This document shows, one piece after another, positions 1 through 9,457 of a DNA stretch of 64,000 bases. Position numbers and translations under genes: made by a program. Source of the stretch: Polaribacter sp. IC073. Lineage in GTDB: Bacteria; Bacteroidota; Bacteroidia; Flavobacteriales; Flavobacteriaceae. A model generated the notes under the pieces. The model had not been told where the DNA came from. It was given only the letters and a program-made list of their open reading frames with translations, and did not search any database. Position 1 is the stretch's first letter, and every line of letters starts with the position of its first letter. The DNA is taken from positions 186,001-250,000 of the forward strand of contig NZ_VORS01000003.1 in assembly GCF_007997075.1 (NCBI RefSeq), given 5' to 3'.

Positions 1-321
1 GGTGTGGTTAAATATAGTAAATATCATCCCGGTAAATACTTGGTTGCGTGGCATCCGAAAGCATCCACAGAAAACGAAAGAACCACTGTAGTACTAGAAA
101 ACAGTGCTATGGGAGAAGTTCTATACAGGCAAATTGCAGGTGCATTGGCCAAAAGAATTGTGAACTACGCAAAAGTAGGTGACGAAGTTGTACAAGGTAC
201 AGATGCAGGTTTTATTAAATTTGGTTCGAGAGTTGATTTATATTTACCTCTTGGCACAGAATTAACGGTAAAACTAGGCGATAAAGTAAAAGGAGGAACT
301 CAAGTAGTTGCAAAAAAATAA
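1..321 (+). CDS. psd: Phosphatidylserine decarboxylase, C-terminal part (5' end outside window)
   Basis: Converts phosphatidylserine to phosphatidylethanolamine at the inner membrane. Only the last 106 residues are present; the reading frame is open from base 1, so the first GTG (base 4) is an internal valine and not a start. The stretch KYHPGKYLVAWHPKASTENERT and the closing IKFGSRVDLYLP are typical of the short, pyruvoyl-dependent Psd type. The GS pair in KFGSR is where family members self-cleave to create the pyruvoyl group on the small subunit. The gene is followed after 2 bases by an acyl-CoA-binding protein gene, so the two are probably co-transcribed, which fits lipid metabolism. Confidence 0.9.
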   Translation, partial: GVVKYSKYHPGKYLVAWHPKASTENERTTVVLENSAMGEVLYRQIAGALAKRIVNYAKVGDEVVQGTDAGFIKFGSRVDLYLPLGTELTVKLGDKVKGGTQVVAKK

Positions 322-323
322 AT

Positions 324-590
324 ATGGAATCTGATTTAGACAAGGCGTTTAAAGAAGCCTTTAGTCAAATATCCGAACTAAAGGAAGCTATTGCACCAGA
401 TATTATGCTCAAATTTTATGCCTATTATAAGCAAGCTAATTTTAGTAGTAATCTTCCTTTTCATGGTGAAACAGATGTTAGAAATGCATTTAAAGTGAAT
501 GCATGGATGCAAGTAAAAGACATGTCTACAAGCGAGGCAAAAGAAGAATACATCAAATTAGCAAACTCGGTATTAAATAACAATAAATAA
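324..590 (+). CDS. Acyl-CoA-binding protein (ACBP family)
   Basis: An 88-residue protein matching the usual four-helix ACBP length. It carries the family pattern LKFYAYYKQA (helix 2), a GETDVRNAFKVNAWMQ stretch equivalent to the conserved segment containing K-x-x-A-W, and an EEYIKL helix near the end. ACBPs bind long-chain acyl-CoA esters in the cytoplasm and buffer or deliver them to lipid synthesis. The start ATG lies 2 bases after the psd stop, and a lipoprotein gene follows after 7 bases, so the three form one transcription unit. Confidence 0.88.
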   Translation: MESDLDKAFKEAFSQISELKEAIAPDIMLKFYAYYKQANFSSNLPFHGETDVRNAFKVNAWMQVKDMSTSEAKEEYIKLANSVLNNNK

Positions 591-597
591 AGAAAAT

Positions 598-1212
598 ATG
601 AAAAAAGTATTTATTCTATTACTAACAATTTCATTAAGTGTAAGTTTTACGTCTTGTAAATCTGATAAAAAAGCGGACAAGACTACTGATGCTGAAAAAA
701 ACGCAGCTTTTTCATTAAAAAAAGCAACGAATGAAATTAATTTTACAGCCTATAAATTCACAGAAAAAACACCTGTTGGTGGTCAATTTAGACAAATAGA
801 CATTACTGCTGGGGGTGCTGGAAACACCATTAAAGAAGCGATACACAATACAGAATTTTCAATTCCTGTAAGCAGCATCTTTACAAAAGATTCTAGTAGA
901 GATTATAAAATTCAGAAATCTTTCTTTGGTGTAATGAGCAACACAAAATTACTTTCGGGTAAATTAATGATAGAAAACGACTCTATTGGTGCTGCAATGA
1001 TTCAAATGAACGGAGTTACAGAAAAAGTTCCTTTTAAATATACCATAGTAGAAAATACCTTTGCGATGAGCGCAACGATGGATGTTAGCAACTGGAAGGC
1101 TTTAGATGCTTTGGCTTCTTTAAATAAAGTTTGCGAAGCTTTGCATACAGGTGCCGACGGTGTTTCTAAAACTTGGAGTGATGTTGCTTTGAACATTACT
1201 TCAGAATTTTAA
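598..1212 (+). CDS. YceI-family lipoprotein
   Basis: A 204-residue protein with a lipoprotein signal (hydrophobic segment ending SVSFTSC, lipidated Cys about residue 20). The mature part, with FTAYKFTEKTPVGGQF and later SNTKLLSGKL and an IENDSIGAAMIQMNG segment, resembles the YceI lipocalin-like barrel that binds long polyisoprenoid or amphiphilic molecules. It is the last gene of the psd-ACBP unit and is followed by a strong hairpin terminator. The exact ligand cannot be read from the sequence. A second YceI protein without a lipobox lies at 48501. Confidence 0.8.
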   Translation: MKKVFILLLTISLSVSFTSCKSDKKADKTTDAEKNAAFSLKKATNEINFTAYKFTEKTPVGGQFRQIDITAGGAGNTIKEAIHNTEFSIPVSSIFTKDSSRDYKIQKSFFGVMSNTKLLSGKLMIENDSIGAAMIQMNGVTEKVPFKYTIVENTFAMSATMDVSNWKALDALASLNKVCEALHTGADGVSKTWSDVALNITSEF

Positions 1213-1242
1213 GACACTCTTAAACACGATCTATACATATAG

Positions 1243-1278
1243 AAAAGGATACACTTTAAAATGTATCCTTTTTTGCAT
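1243..1278. terminator. Bidirectional terminator between YceI gene and epimerase gene
   Basis: An 11-bp perfect stem (AAAAGGATACA with TGTATCCTTTT) and a short loop, with T-rich flanks on both strands, sits exactly between two convergent genes. Confidence 0.85.
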
Positions 1279-2154
1279 TTATAAATTCTCTAAAGCTGCT
1301 TTTAATTCTCTGTATTTAAAAACAAAGCCTTTTTGTACTATTTTTTCTGATGACAGTCTACTTCCTTCTAATAAAATAATTGCCAATTCGCCAAACATCA
1401 ATTTTAATAAAAAACCTGGGACTGCAACTGGTACATAGAGTCTTTTAATCGCTGTTGCTAATGTTTTAGAAAATGTTTTACTGGTATGGTATTCGGGAGA
1501 CGTGGCATTGTATATCCCTATAAAATCGTCTTCAACAGCTTTTATGTACAAGCTACACAAATCATCTATATGAATCCAAGACATGTATTGTTGCCCAGAA
1601 CCTAAAGGTGTAATTACGGGTGTTTTCATTTTTTCTAAAGCGCCCCCTTCTTTTGATAAAACAACGCCTGTTCTAAGAATTGTTACCGGAATATCTACTT
1701 CTTTAAATTGATTGGCTGCTGCTTCCCATTGCTCACAAACTTCTCCTAAAAAATCTTTGCCAACGGCATCTGTTTCTTTGTGAATTTTATCCGTAGTTTT
1801 TGCACCGTAATAATTACTACCAGAAGCAGAAATAAATCCTTTTAAAGGAATATTTTGTTCTTTTATTTTATTGAATAATAAATTAGCTGTTTCTACTCTA
1901 CTGCTAATAATTACTTTTTTCCTTTGGTCTGTCCAACGTTCATCTGCAATTCCTGCGCCTGCTAAATGAATAATATAGTCGATATTTTCAACGGCTTTAG
2001 GGTCTATAAAGTGCTTAGAAATATCCCATTTGAATTCGTTTTCCGCTTGCGGACTTCTACTTAAAATTCTTACGTCATGCTTTCTTTCGGTTAACAATGC
2101 TGTTAATCGAGTGCCTACCAAACCTGTACCTCCTGTAATTAATATATTTGCCAT
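1279..2154 (-). CDS. TIGR01777-family NAD(P)-binding epimerase
   Basis: A 291-residue extended short-chain dehydrogenase. The N-terminus has the Rossmann motif ITGGTGLVGTRL (GGxGxxG), then YIIHLAGAGIADERW, SASGSNYYG (the place of the S/Y catalytic residues) and a C-terminal domain with a GSGQQYMSWIHIDDL segment that is highly typical of the TIGR01777 (YfcH/SulA-like) family. Substrate is unknown for most members. It is a single gene, convergent with the YceI gene and divergent from the VWA gene. Confidence 0.88.
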   Translation of the reverse strand: MANILITGGTGLVGTRLTALLTERKHDVRILSRSPQAENEFKWDISKHFIDPKAVENIDYIIHLAGAGIADERWTDQRKKVIISSRVETANLLFNKIKEQNIPLKGFISASGSNYYGAKTTDKIHKETDAVGKDFLGEVCEQWEAAANQFKEVDIPVTILRTGVVLSKEGGALEKMKTPVITPLGSGQQYMSWIHIDDLCSLYIKAVEDDFIGIYNATSPEYHTSKTFSKTLATAIKRLYVPVAVPGFLLKLMFGELAIILLEGSRLSSEKIVQKGFVFKYRELKAALENL

Positions 2155-2280
2155 ATGGTAAAGATAATTATTTTTTTTGTTTAATTTTTTTCTCTTTTAA
2201 TAAAACAAATCTATGTAGACATTTGATAAACTAATCTAAATTTGTTCTAAAAGATATCTTAAATCCGTATTTTTATAGTG

Positions 2281-3405
2281 ATGAAAAATAACAAAAAAAG
2301 AAAAGGTTTTGTCTTTAAGACCTATGAAGCAGAAAATCAATCTCCCTTCGAGAAATTATTTGAGATTTTTAAGGAATTGATTACACATACTTCTGGCGAT
2401 TTTGATGAAGCCATCGACTGGTTGCGTTCTTTAGATGTTGAATATAAGTTGACCGATGAAAATTATACCATTGACGATTTTATTGAAGATTTAAAAAAGA
2501 AAGGCTACATAAAAGAAGAAGTAAAAGGAGACGGAACTGGAGGTACAAAAATAACCTCGAAAACAGAACGTGCGATTAGACAACAAGCGTTGAATCATAT
2601 TTTTGGAAAAATTAAAAGAAGCAGCGCAGGAAATCATAAAAGTAAATCTCCAGGAATTGGAGACGAACATACGGGCGATTTAAGAGCCTATCAATTTGGT
2701 GACGCTCTAGACAAAGTTTCGGTTACAGAAAGCATTCGAAATGCCCAAATTAATAACGGAATTGACAATTTTAGTTTAACTGAAAATGATTTGGTGGTAG
2801 AAGAAACCATGCATAAAAGTCAAATGAGTACCGTGTTAATGATAGACATTAGTCATTCTATGATTCTCTATGGAGAAGATAGAATTACACCTGCCAAAAA
2901 AGTGGCGATGGCCTTGGCAGAGTTAATTACCACGCGGTATCCTAAAGATACCTTAGATATTATTGTGTTTGGAAACGATGCTTGGGCTATTAAAATTAAA
3001 GATTTACCCTATTTACAAGTGGGGCCATATCATACAAATACCGTTGCAGGTTTAAATTTAGCGATGGATTTACTGCGAAGAAAAAGAAACACCAACAAAC
3101 AAATTTTTATGATTACCGATGGCAAACCAAGTTGCTTGCGTTTACCAGATGGCCAATATTACAAGAACAGTAATGGTTTAGACAAATACATTGTTAATAA
3201 ATGTTATGCAATGGCACAACAAGCCAGAAAATTGCACATTCCTATTACCACTTTTATGATTGCACAAGATCCGTATTTAATGCAATTTGTAAGAGCTTTT
3301 ACACAAGCCAATCAAGGAAAAGCATTTTACACGGGTTTAAAAGGTTTGGGAGAAATGATTTTTGAAGATTACGAAACGAACAGAAAAAAGAGGATTAAAG
3401 GATAA
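2281..3405 (+). CDS. VWA-domain protein paired with a MoxR-type ATPase
   Basis: A 374-residue cytoplasmic protein. The C-terminal half is a von Willebrand A domain with an intact metal site (MIDISHSM gives DxSxS, followed by the threonine-bearing loop and MITDGKPS). The N-terminal half is charged and lacks membrane segments. Such proteins act together with MoxR AAA+ ATPases as chaperone or metal-insertion systems, and the next gene is such an ATPase. GTG at 2278 directly precedes ATG at 2281; I take the ATG. The target of the pair is not visible from the neighbourhood. Confidence 0.85.
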   Translation: MKNNKKRKGFVFKTYEAENQSPFEKLFEIFKELITHTSGDFDEAIDWLRSLDVEYKLTDENYTIDDFIEDLKKKGYIKEEVKGDGTGGTKITSKTERAIRQQALNHIFGKIKRSSAGNHKSKSPGIGDEHTGDLRAYQFGDALDKVSVTESIRNAQINNGIDNFSLTENDLVVEETMHKSQMSTVLMIDISHSMILYGEDRITPAKKVAMALAELITTRYPKDTLDIIVFGNDAWAIKIKDLPYLQVGPYHTNTVAGLNLAMDLLRRKRNTNKQIFMITDGKPSCLRLPDGQYYKNSNGLDKYIVNKCYAMAQQARKLHIPITTFMIAQDPYLMQFVRAFTQANQGKAFYTGLKGLGEMIFEDYETNRKKRIKG

Positions 3406-3482
3406 TAAAACAGCTTTTAGCTCGTAGAAAAAATAAGCGTAAGTGCTAAAGGCAAAAACCAATAGCAAAAAAACCGAAGTAC

Positions 3483-4949
3483 ATGAATTTAGAAAATATA
3501 AAAACAGTAGGCGAGTTAGTAAAATCTGGATATACATCTAGAGGTATTAAAGACGAATTAAGAGAAAATATTATTGAAAAAATAAAGCGTAAAGAAACTG
3601 TTTTTGAAGGTGTTCATGGGTATGAAAACACCGTGATTCCAGAATTAGAAAGAGCTATTTTAAGCAAACACAACATCAATTTATTAGGATTACGCGGACA
3701 AGCAAAAACACGTTTGGCAAGGTTGATGGTCAATTTATTAGACGAATACATTCCTGTGGTAGAAGGTTCGGAAATTAATGATGATCCATTGCATCCTATT
3801 TCGAGGTTTGCTATAGAGTTGCTCAAAGAAAAAGGAGACGACACTCCTATTTATTGGATGCACAGAGATGAGCGTTTTGCAGAGAAATTAGCAACGCCAG
3901 ATGTTACTGTTGCAGATATTATTGGTGATGTAGATCCTATAAAAGCTGCCAATTTAAAATTGAGTTATGCAGATGATCGTGTGATTCATTACGGAATGAT
4001 TCCAAGAGCAAACCGTTGTATTTTTGTTATTAATGAGTTGCCAGATTTACAAGCTAGAATTCAGGTGGCATTGTTTAATATTTTACAAGAAGGCGACATT
4101 CAAATTAGAGGATTTAAAATGCGTCTAAATTTAGACATGCAATTTATTTTTACAGCAAACCCAGAAGATTATACCAACAGAGGAAGTATTGTTACGCCTT
4201 TAAAAGATAGAATTGGCTCGCAGATTTTAACGCATTATCCAGAAGATTTAGATACTGCAAAAACCATTACACAGCAAGAAGCAAACAAAGCAAGTGCTCA
4301 AAAAGAGTTTATAGAAGTGCCAGAATTAGCGAAAGATTTGTTAGAGCAAATTGTTTTTGAGGCGAGAGAAAGTGAATACATAGATGCCAAAAGTGGTGTA
4401 AGTGCACGTTTAAGCATTTCTGCTTTTGAGAACTTGTTAAGCACCGCAGAAAGAAGAGCATTACTTTCTGGTGATGAGAAAACAATGATTCGTTTGAATG
4501 ATTTCGACGGAATTATTCCTGCTATAACAGGTAAAGTAGAATTGGTCTATGAAGGCGAACAAGAAGGCGCACATGTGGTTGCAGAAAGTTTGATTAAAAA
4601 AGCCGTAATCACTTTATTTCCTACTTATTTTCCTGAGATTAAGAAATTAGAAAAACAAGATGAAGAGACTCCTTACGATGCTATTATTTCTTGGTTTTTT
4701 AATGCGGAAGAAGATTTTGAGTTATTAGATGAACATTCTGAAGAAGAATACAAAACAGAATTAGATAAAATAAAACCTTTAGATGACTTTATAAAAGAAT
4801 ATCAGCCAAATATGAATGAAGCTGACACTTATTTTATGAAAGAATTTGTCTTGTGGGCCTTGGTAGAATTTAAAAAGTTAAGCAAGTATCGTTTTGCTGA
4901 AGGAACACAATTTAAAGATCCTTATGGGAGTTTTATTAGTGGATTGTAA
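3483..4949 (+). CDS. MoxR/ChlI-like AAA+ ATPase
   Basis: A 488-residue AAA+ ATPase of the magnesium-chelatase I / MoxR group. The Walker A region near residues 69-76 reads GLRGQAKT, with Ala where Gly normally precedes the Lys. The Walker B region reads CIFVINEL, with Asn where Asp is usual but keeping the Glu. FIFTANPEDYTNRG is a sensor-1 like segment and RIGSQI supplies arginines. It follows the VWA gene by 77 bases on the same strand, the usual two-gene arrangement. Function as a remodelling ATPase is inferred from family only. Confidence 0.85.
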   Translation: MNLENIKTVGELVKSGYTSRGIKDELRENIIEKIKRKETVFEGVHGYENTVIPELERAILSKHNINLLGLRGQAKTRLARLMVNLLDEYIPVVEGSEINDDPLHPISRFAIELLKEKGDDTPIYWMHRDERFAEKLATPDVTVADIIGDVDPIKAANLKLSYADDRVIHYGMIPRANRCIFVINELPDLQARIQVALFNILQEGDIQIRGFKMRLNLDMQFIFTANPEDYTNRGSIVTPLKDRIGSQILTHYPEDLDTAKTITQQEANKASAQKEFIEVPELAKDLLEQIVFEARESEYIDAKSGVSARLSISAFENLLSTAERRALLSGDEKTMIRLNDFDGIIPAITGKVELVYEGEQEGAHVVAESLIKKAVITLFPTYFPEIKKLEKQDEETPYDAIISWFFNAEEDFELLDEHSEEEYKTELDKIKPLDDFIKEYQPNMNEADTYFMKEFVLWALVEFKKLSKYRFAEGTQFKDPYGSFISGL

Positions 4950-5012
4950 GCCCTAGAATACAAATTGAACAAACACATCTCCGTTTAAGTAGAGAGAACT
5001 AATAACAAAATT

Positions 5013-5050
5013 GAGACCTCACAGATTTTAAAACCTGTGAGGTCTCTTTT
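5013..5050 (+). terminator. Palindromic repeat acting as terminator after the VWA/MoxR pair (repeat family A, copy 1)
   Basis: A near-perfect inverted repeat, GAGACCTCACAG...CTGTGAGGTCTC, followed by TTTTT. It is one of four copies of the same palindrome in the window (others at 28572, 30531, 33282). Confidence 0.75.
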
Positions 5051-5089
5051 TGTAACCACCAACATCTCTAGATTTTATTCAAACCTCTC

Positions 5090-6415
5090 TTATCTCAAAA
5101 TTTTATTCGGAAAGACAACTACGCTTTCATGACCATTTTCGCCAACAGCAGCAACCCCAAAAAAGAAATTATCAATTACAATTCCGTCTAAAGTAAACTC
5201 TGTAGCCTCTATATATCTAGCATGATCCCAAGTAGGAGACGTGGTATCTCTCCAATAAATTTTATAGCCCTTTGCGCCTGCTACTTTACTCCACTTTAAT
5301 TTTACATTTGCTTCTACAATACCACCAATAAAAACTTCTTTTGGTGCTGCTGGTGCCCAAGCTAAACTGGCCAAATTAATGGCATTTACCGCCGTTAGTT
5401 TTTTGGCATACGGAAAATTCACCTTTTCAAAAGTATCGCCATAAGCAATCCCATTTTCAGTTCTAATATCTTGGTGTTGTTGTGTATAATTTTCGTGCGC
5501 TTCCATAATTCGGATTCCCGCAAAACCTAAATCATTAAAAGGTCTGTGGTGTCCTCCTCTACCAAATCTGTCTAATCTGTAAATCATCATCGGGTTCATT
5601 TCTGGCATGTATGTTTGTACATTCTTATGAATGTATCTTGCCAACTGTCTCGAAATTCCGTCTACTTCTCCGCCATAAAAACGTCTCCTATTGCGTTCAC
5701 TTTCAGTTTCATTTGCAGGAACAGGTTCAGAGAAAATTCTAAAAGAACGATTATCAATCACTCCGTCAACTCCTTTGATATTGCCAATCATGTCATTATT
5801 TAAAACCCCGATGATGTCCCAACCTTTGTCTTTAGCATATTTGGCTAAACCCGCACCACCAAACAATCCTTGTTCTTCGCCTGAAAGACCAACATAAATA
5901 ATACTGCTTTCAAATTTATAGTTGCTTAACACTCTTGCCGCTTCAATGGTTCCTGCCATTCCAGACGCGTTGTCATTTGCCCCTGGTGCATCCGTAGTAA
6001 AGTCCATGGTATCGCTTGCTCTAGAATCGATATCGCCACTCATAATTACATATTTATTCGGATATCTTGTTCCTTTTTGAATGGCCACAACATTTACAAC
6101 CCAAGCATCATGAGGCACTCTCCTATTTGCTTTTTTTGTAACAAAGTCCTTTTGATAAGAAACATCGATACAATTATTACAGGCTTTAGAAATGGTTTCG
6201 AATTCCGATTTTATCCAACGTCTTGCCGCACCAATTCCTCTGGTGTTCGAGATGGTGTCTGAAAATGTATTTCTTGTTCCGAATTCTGTTAATGTTTTTA
6301 CATCTGCTTTAATTCTTTCCGCAGAAACAGCGTTTATAATATCATATATTTTAGCATCTGTTTGTGCTGATATTGACACAGTAATAAATAAGAGTAATAA
6401 GACTATTTTTTTCAT
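5090..6415 (-). CDS. Secreted M28-family metallopeptidase with C-terminal Fn3-like domain
   Basis: A 441-residue protein with a signal peptide (LLLLFITVSISAQ). The peptidase domain carries ANDNASGMAGTIEAARVL (zinc-bridging Asp near residue 148) and SGEEQGLFGG (catalytic and ligand Glu), the M28 aminopeptidase hallmarks. The first motif reads SGDIDSR near residue 126-132: an Asp stands where most M28 enzymes have the zinc-binding His. The last roughly 90 residues (VKLKWSKVAGAKGYKIYWRD) look like a fibronectin type III domain. It is probably periplasmic or exported and helps digest peptides. Single gene, preceded by a short gap. Confidence 0.85.
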   Translation of the reverse strand: MKKIVLLLLFITVSISAQTDAKIYDIINAVSAERIKADVKTLTEFGTRNTFSDTISNTRGIGAARRWIKSEFETISKACNNCIDVSYQKDFVTKKANRRVPHDAWVVNVVAIQKGTRYPNKYVIMSGDIDSRASDTMDFTTDAPGANDNASGMAGTIEAARVLSNYKFESSIIYVGLSGEEQGLFGGAGLAKYAKDKGWDIIGVLNNDMIGNIKGVDGVIDNRSFRIFSEPVPANETESERNRRRFYGGEVDGISRQLARYIHKNVQTYMPEMNPMMIYRLDRFGRGGHHRPFNDLGFAGIRIMEAHENYTQQHQDIRTENGIAYGDTFEKVNFPYAKKLTAVNAINLASLAWAPAAPKEVFIGGIVEANVKLKWSKVAGAKGYKIYWRDTTSPTWDHARYIEATEFTLDGIVIDNFFFGVAAVGENGHESVVVFPNKILR

Positions 6416-6494
6416 TCTATAATATTTTGTTTAAAGATACAAACTTAATCAAATAGAAAAAACTTCCTCGAGTACGTAATTCGATTCTTAATTT

Positions 6495-7610
6495 TTAAAA
6501 CTCTCTTTGTATACTTTGGGAGTTATTAACCACGTTTGTGGTAATAATATTAAAATGAACAACACCTAAAACCAACCCCTCTTCTGTAATTACTTCTACC
6601 TTCCATTCTCCATCAATTATATTATTTTTAAAACTATAGCCTTTGTAACCGTTGTCTCTACCTCCTGTAATTTCAAATCCAATCTTATCTAAATCTTGCC
6701 ATTCTTCAGTTCTCGTATTGTACCATTTCCATTGATGGTAAATTTTCTTTTTTAAATTTGTTGGTGCAAATATCGATGTGAAAACGTATACCGGTTTGTT
6801 GGTGTTTCTATAGAAATTAATTTTATGGTCTCGCCAAAAAATATACCAAGCATCTACTTCATAAGAAACCATGTAATTTCCATTGTCTTTTACAACATTA
6901 TGTGCAACGATACCTTTATCCAATGCCAAAGGAACAGGAGGAATCAATCTAAAATAATAAAAAATATTTATTGATAAAAAGATGCCAAATATTAAACCAA
7001 ACATTTTCCATTTTACCATTGCTGTTCTTGTTGAATAACTATTTCTATATACTAGGATGATCAATAAAAATGTAGAAACCAAACTTAACAAACCTGAAAT
7101 TAGAAAAATCTCTGTGCTCATTTCTTTTAAAATTACCGGAACAAAAAAACTTAAAAAAGTAAAATTTACAAAATAATACGCACCAAACTGAAGGTATTTG
7201 TTAGAAACCCTTTTCTTAAAAAATTCATTTGCAAACAATAAAAAAAGAAGAATTAAGAAGAAGGAAGCCGTTTTAGACAAAGAGACACTTCTAGAAAAAT
7301 AAATTACGTAGGCACTTGTTAAGCCTCCTAAAAAAAATTGGATTGCTAACGGAAGATACGCTTCGTACTTTCTAAATAAGGTGTTCTTCCATTTGTCTCC
7401 GTCTACTAAATTAAAAATATAAATACTCGCTGTTAGTAGGGTCATATAGGTACAAAGTATCGCAATATCGTAAAACCTGTCTATTCTGCCTAACGTTAAA
7501 GAGTCCCAAGTAAAACCACCAATAAAAAATAAAACGGGTGCATATTTCTGATGTTTTTTCACCTGTTTATAAAAATAAGATTCTTTGTATTTTATACTTT
7601 TCTTAATCAT
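6495..7610 (-). CDS. Membrane protein with C-terminal DUF2914 domain
   Basis: A 371-residue protein. Roughly residues 25-225 contain about seven or eight hydrophobic segments. The final 130 residues form a soluble domain with the DUF2914 pattern: VYVFTSIFAPTNLKKKIYHQWKWYN, GGRDNGYKGYSFKNNIIDGEWKVEV and a closing LGVVHFNI. The role of DUF2914 is unknown; the domain probably faces the periplasm. Divergent from yaaA. Confidence 0.8.
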   Translation of the reverse strand: MIKKSIKYKESYFYKQVKKHQKYAPVLFFIGGFTWDSLTLGRIDRFYDIAILCTYMTLLTASIYIFNLVDGDKWKNTLFRKYEAYLPLAIQFFLGGLTSAYVIYFSRSVSLSKTASFFLILLFLLFANEFFKKRVSNKYLQFGAYYFVNFTFLSFFVPVILKEMSTEIFLISGLLSLVSTFLLIILVYRNSYSTRTAMVKWKMFGLIFGIFLSINIFYYFRLIPPVPLALDKGIVAHNVVKDNGNYMVSYEVDAWYIFWRDHKINFYRNTNKPVYVFTSIFAPTNLKKKIYHQWKWYNTRTEEWQDLDKIGFEITGGRDNGYKGYSFKNNIIDGEWKVEVITEEGLVLGVVHFNIITTNVVNNSQSIQREF

Positions 7611-7756
7611 TAAAAACCATTAATTTTATGCGTGAAGATAAATAAATTTTATTGATAGAAATATCAGTATTTACTTCTCATATTCGTGTAAAACTACTGT
7701 AATACTTTGTACTTTTATCAGACAAAATTAACCCTTTTATTTTTCAAAATCAACAA

Positions 7757-8515
7757 ATGAAAATCATCATATCTCCAGCAAAATCCTTAGATTTTGAAAG
7801 TAAAGTACCTACAGACCTATATACACACCCTCGTTTCTTAGAGCAATCTAAAAAATTAAACAAGAAATTAAAAACAATTTCTAAGAAAAGTTTATCTGAA
7901 TTGATGAAGATTTCTGATGATTTAGCTGCATTAAATTATGATAGAAACCAGACTTGGGAAACGCCATTTACCAAGAAAAACGCTAAACAAGCCATTTACG
8001 CTTTTACGGGTGCTGTTTTTAAAGGAATTGATGTAAACTCTTTATCAGCAGATAACATACCTGTATTACAAGACCGTTTAAGAATTTTATCTGGCTTGTA
8101 TGGTTTGCTTAAACCGTTAGATTTAATTCAGCCGTATCGCTTAGAAATGGGCACAAAATTAAAAGTTGATCGCACAGAAAACCTCTACAAGTTTTGGGGA
8201 GAGGCACTTGCAAATTCTTTAAACGAAGAATTAAAAGAGGGGGAGTTGCTTGTAAACTTAGCAAGTACAGAGTATTTTAAAGCATTGCCAAAAAAAGTTT
8301 TAAAAGTGCCAATGATTACACCTGTTTTTAAGGATTTAAAAAATGGCGAATATAAAATTGTGATGACCTACGCTAAAATGGCCCGCGGATTAATGGTGCG
8401 CTATATTATTGATAATAAAGTAAATACAATTGAAGATTTAAAAGGTTTTAATGTTGATAAATATCGTTTTTCTGAAGAAATGTCTTCTGGCAATGAGTTG
8501 GTTTTTACAAGGTAA
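7757..8515 (+). CDS. yaaA: Peroxide-stress protein YaaA (DUF328)
   Basis: A 252-residue protein, the usual family length. Typical segments are MKIIISPAKSLDF at the start, FTGAVFKGIDV, RILSGLYGLLKPLDLIQPYRLEMGTKL in the centre, NLASTEYFKAL, and YAKMARGLMVRYIID near the end. YaaA lowers free iron and limits oxidative DNA damage under peroxide stress in E. coli; it binds DNA with a helix-hairpin-helix-like fold. Standing next to light-exposure genes (blh, rhodopsin) may be chance. Confidence 0.93.
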   Translation: MKIIISPAKSLDFESKVPTDLYTHPRFLEQSKKLNKKLKTISKKSLSELMKISDDLAALNYDRNQTWETPFTKKNAKQAIYAFTGAVFKGIDVNSLSADNIPVLQDRLRILSGLYGLLKPLDLIQPYRLEMGTKLKVDRTENLYKFWGEALANSLNEELKEGELLVNLASTEYFKALPKKVLKVPMITPVFKDLKNGEYKIVMTYAKMARGLMVRYIIDNKVNTIEDLKGFNVDKYRFSEEMSSGNELVFTR

Positions 8516-8568
8516 TGTTTCGTTTATAATATTCAATTACTCATGGTAGCTTATTATTGTAGCCATCA

Positions 8569-9453
8569 TTAATTTTTCATTTTATGCATCACCCAAGCAT
8601 GTGGTGCTGTTACTGCAAATAAAATTACAAAAACTACGGTAGCAAACAGCTCTATTTCTGGTAATATTTGATGCAAGATTAATAAAGCTACAATACTAAT
8701 TGCCCAATAAATTATCGCTTTCTTTACATAAGAAAAAACAGTTTCTTTACTTAAACTTCCTGAAATAAATTCTATTTGATGTATGATTGAAGGAATAGAA
8801 TGCCAAAAAATAAAATAAATGGCAAAACCCAATATTAAAGAAGACGTCTTAAAAACAAGAAAAAGTAATACCAAGTATAGCAATTCTTTTAAAAATATTT
8901 TTAGTTCATTTCTTTTTGTTAAAATTAAATAGCAACTTCCGATTAATAAAAAAAAGGTACTGACGCCTAAGGTGATTTCTACTTGACTTTCGGTAAAAAT
9001 TAAGCCTGTAAGCTCCTTCATAATTAAATTAACATCTGGTATCGATTGATAAAAAAGTAAGGAAAAAATAAACAAACCGTAGGCTAAAAAGTAAACTGAA
9101 TTAAATACAAAATTAACAGTTATCTTATGACTAAGGTGTTCTTCCCCGAAATGATAAGAGCTTAATAAGACAAATAGTATAATTGCAACAAATGGACTAA
9201 GCATATAAATTATTACACACAATATAATAATACTTACGTAAATAAAAAAGTTTTTTATTACTGTTTTATCTTTTTTCTCCTTTGTTGCTAATATTAATAA
9301 ATCATTCGCTCCATGCAAGATTCCAACAGATATTACCATTATATAGGCGATGACATCTTCTACGACCTCTCCGAACTGGATGCTTATCCAAAGCAATAAA
9401 AATGTAAAAAAAACAACACTATTTTGATAATTATAATTTTTAAGTGCATTCAT
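8569..9453 (-). CDS. blh: Blh beta-carotene 15,15'-dioxygenase (retinal-forming)
   Basis: A 294-residue integral membrane protein with about eight hydrophobic helices. It splits beta-carotene into two retinal molecules. Family signs are the His-containing stretches GILHGANDLLIL, SSYHFGEEHL, FIFWHSIPSIIHQ and the closing TAPHAWVMHKM, whose His residues bind the iron. It is divergent from the proteorhodopsin gene with only 86 bases between them, so it supplies retinal to that pump. The first ATG is the only reasonable start. A TAnnTTTG promoter box lies just 5 bases upstream of it on this strand, so the mRNA may be nearly leaderless. Carotenoid synthesis genes are not in the window. Confidence 0.95.
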   Translation of the reverse strand: MNALKNYNYQNSVVFFTFLLLWISIQFGEVVEDVIAYIMVISVGILHGANDLLILATKEKKDKTVIKNFFIYVSIIILCVIIYMLSPFVAIILFVLLSSYHFGEEHLSHKITVNFVFNSVYFLAYGLFIFSLLFYQSIPDVNLIMKELTGLIFTESQVEITLGVSTFFLLIGSCYLILTKRNELKIFLKELLYLVLLFLVFKTSSLILGFAIYFIFWHSIPSIIHQIEFISGSLSKETVFSYVKKAIIYWAISIVALLILHQILPEIELFATVVFVILFAVTAPHAWVMHKMKN

Positions 9454-9457
9454 ATCA

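Noticed and set aside
2281..4949. Magnesium chelatase for chlorophyll synthesis
   Set aside because: The VWA and AAA+ proteins resemble ChlD/ChlI in fold, but there is no ChlH and no photosynthesis gene; MoxR-type function is more likely.
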